64,000 nt of DNA from a virus: positions 1 through 64,000 of IMG/VR virus record IMGVR_UViG_3300032213_003587; one strand, given 5' to 3'. The stretch's first letter is position 1; each line of letters opens with the position of its first letter. A program made the translations under genes and the position numbers. The notes beneath the pieces are model-generated. The model ran no database searches. It saw only the letters and a list, made by a program, of their open reading frames with translations, and was not told the DNA's origin. Shown in pieces: positions 62,838 through 64,000 of this stretch.

Positions 62838-62866
62838 ATTATAGGCTACCTGTCAATAGCTGTCGA
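62838..62866 (-). promoter_or_regulatory. Sigma70-type promoter (TCGACA-17-TATAAT) for the redox operon
   Basis: Minus-strand -35 TCGACA at 62861-62866 and perfect -10 TATAAT at 62838-62843, 17 bp apart, lie right after the exonuclease stop. The start near 62831 leaves about 20 nt before the oxygenase ATG, with an SD in between. It would allow early expression by host RNA polymerase. Confidence 0.7.
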
Positions 62867-63538
62867 TAGATTTTCATAATTATCTCGCCACATCAATAAT
62901 TCACTGACCCATTTATCTCTGAACTCAGTAAACACCTGCGGTTCGCCTTCTTCCACGGCAATCAATACTGCCAATCTATTAATGGGTATTTTAGTGAGCT
63001 CTTCATACATTATGGCATAAGCAGCGGCCTGCATAAAATAACTAGAAATCCATTCTTTTTTCTTGGGTTTTGTGCTAGATTTGAAGTCGATAATTGATAA
63101 TTTACCGTCAAATTCGCCAATACAATCCACAGTTCCGGCCAGTCTGAGGTGATGAGAATACAGAGCTGTCTCCTGGCAATGTATATTATCAACGCGATCC
63201 AACAAGGGCATCAACTTTTTAAACATTTCGAAATGCAGGGGATTGATGGTCTTAGATGTATCGAACGGAGATTGATTGTCCAGATAGCGCTCTGCGGCCT
63301 TGTGCATGCCCGTACCTCGACCTGCGGCTACTCGACTTATGGTGTTGGCCTGTTCGGCTCCTACGCGTTTTCTCCAATCTAAAATTACGTCTCGATTTTT
63401 TTCGGAGAGAACGGTGGTAACGCTGGGATAGCGAAGACCGGTCGGAGTATTATAGACTCGGCGACCGGTGCTTTCAGTTATTTGTTCAAGTCTGGGAACG
63501 GGCTGTCCCAGCCCGAATCCCACATGATTAAAGGTCAT
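62846..63538 (-). CDS. PD-(D/E)XK exonuclease (MGME1/RecB-like)
   Basis: This encodes 230 aa. The active-site series of the PD-(D/E)XK family is seen: GRGTGMHKAAERYL, then LAGTVDCIGEFDGKLSIIDF with the catalytic Asp (TVD) and the DFKSS motif with Asp and Lys, followed by QAAAYAIMYEE with the helical Gln. This is the MGME1-like nuclease widely found in T4-like phages of aquatic hosts, presumably for DNA repair, recombination or host DNA breakdown. It is followed by the sigma70-type promoter of the oxygenase operon. There is no SD problem or truncation. Confidence 0.88.
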   Translation of the reverse strand: MTFNHVGFGLGQPVPRLEQITESTGRRVYNTPTGLRYPSVTTVLSEKNRDVILDWRKRVGAEQANTISRVAAGRGTGMHKAAERYLDNQSPFDTSKTINPLHFEMFKKLMPLLDRVDNIHCQETALYSHHLRLAGTVDCIGEFDGKLSIIDFKSSTKPKKKEWISSYFMQAAAYAIMYEELTKIPINRLAVLIAVEEGEPQVFTEFRDKWVSELLMWRDNYENLSTAIDR

Positions 63539-63539
63539 A

Positions 63540-64000
63540 TTATGATAGGTGTTTTATATTTTCTTCAAAGTGTTTCTTACGCTCAGCCAGACCGAGATTA
63601 CCGCCGTTGATTACTTTAGTAGCTTTGGTCATGTCCTTGGCATCGGCAATGGCATTCAGGCCATTCTTTTTCCAGAACCAGCAGGCACTTTCAATGGCGC
63701 CTTCCAGAGTGTCTAGATACGCCACAGTCTCATCCATGGTTTTACCAACAGCCTTGCTGAATGCTGTATAGTTATCTTTGCCGGTGAGCTGAATAGCACC
63801 ACGACCACGATACTTCCAACCATCGCCGCTGGCTTCTGGACCATTGCCCATGCGATCCGAATATACCTTGTTGGCAATCTTTTCTGGATTACGCTCATAG
63901 GGCTTGGCCGCTTCTTCGGAAACGAAACGCTTGGGCCAGGTGCCGTGCAGTCCCTTAGCTGAATAGTTTAGATTCTCTTTGAGTTTGGTGAAGTCCACAC
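63540..64000 (-). CDS. GH19 chitinase-type endolysin (N-terminus cut by window edge)
   Basis: The frame continues past the window edge; the GTG at 63998 is an internal codon, since typical family sequence (ENLNYSAKGL) starts only a few residues later and lacks the upstream part with the catalytic HESGG. The remaining 152 residues show AAKPYERNPEKIANKVYSDR and MGNGPEASGDGWKYRGRGAI then QLTGKDNYTAFSKAVG, a clear GH19 endolysin. GH19 enzymes cut the glycan strands of peptidoglycan. It lies far from the holin-like gene at 51 kb. A second wall enzyme (SleB-like) is at 56.9 kb. Confidence 0.93.
   Translation of the reverse strand, partial: VDFTKLKENLNYSAKGLHGTWPKRFVSEEAAKPYERNPEKIANKVYSDRMGNGPEASGDGWKYRGRGAIQLTGKDNYTAFSKAVGKTMDETVAYLDTLEGAIESACWFWKKNGLNAIADAKDMTKATKVINGGNLGLAERKKHFEENIKHLS

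Noticed and set aside
62849-62866. TTGACA directly upstream of the TATAAT near 62840 as a -35
   Set aside because: The spacing is only 7 bp. The TCGACA at 62861-62866 with a 17-bp spacer fits instead.
63996-63998. GTG at the right edge as the start of the GH19 endolysin
   Set aside because: The catalytic HESGG part of GH19 enzymes lies upstream of this point, so the gene continues beyond the window and the GTG is an internal valine codon.

Overview
The window is a contiguous piece of the genome of a T4-like contractile-tailed phage (myovirus), read mostly on the minus strand. The T4 head-neck-tail order 21-20-19-18-17-16-15-14-13 is intact, and a T4-type baseplate set follows (gp8, gp7-like, gp6, gp25, PAAR tip, gp5, gp27-like, gp53, gp48, gp4, gp54-like, gp26). 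Gp32, gp59, gp33, long non-enteric structural proteins (one opening like the DUF4815 family) and many host-like accessory genes resemble phages of aquatic bacteria more than enteric T4. No tRNA, integrase or photosystem gene was seen. A circularly permuted two-piece tmRNA suggests a host lineage that has such tmRNAs (Alphaproteobacteria, some Betaproteobacteria or picocyanobacteria; Alphaproteobacteria is my first guess, by inference).

Layout. 1-11684 (minus): truncated prohead protease, an unknown 125-aa protein, a small gp67/68-like core protein, portal, tail tube, sheath, terminase, a fibre-like protein, and neck proteins gp15/14/13. 11694-31584 (minus): about 20 kb of very large fibre or appendage proteins, including a 2509-aa protein with DNA-level tandem repeats and a 2357-aa protein. 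31601-48220 (minus): baseplate genes, a glycine-rich adhesin and a 1468-aa multidomain central spike. 48256-53465 (plus): a separate block of gp4, a conserved assembly protein, gp54-like, gp26 plus a probable -1 frameshift product, two small membrane proteins (holin candidates) and a probable tape measure, closed by a strong intrinsic terminator. 53508-64000 (minus): gp32, gp59 and gp33, then an accessory region with glycosyltransferases, a SleB-type wall hydrolase, a PqqA-like peptide, a FkbM-like methyltransferase, two oxygenases, GroES, an LpxH-like phosphoesterase, tmRNA, an SGNH hydrolase, rubredoxin plus rubrerythrin, a PD-(D/E)XK exonuclease and a truncated GH19 endolysin.

Regulation. 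Many late genes carry a T4-type late motif (TATAAATA or NATAAATA) just upstream, which fits the gp33 gene. Two such motifs face each other between gp48 and gp4 and would drive the two structural blocks divergently. The oxygenase-rubrerythrin-rubredoxin-SGNH operon instead has a near-consensus sigma70 promoter.

The most notable signals are: (1) a phage-borne permuted tmRNA encoding the tag AKPITANDELYALAA; (2) a 24-codon gene with the PqqA signature and no other pqq gene in view; (3) a slippery T TTT TTC at the end of gp26 that fuses it to a small downstream frame, parallel to lambda G/GT; (4) a tail spike combining OB fold, SGNH hydrolase, lytic-transglycosylase-like domain, beta-helix, a hydrophobic segment and a degenerate M15-like end; and (5) a rubrerythrin whose rubredoxin is a separate overlapping gene.
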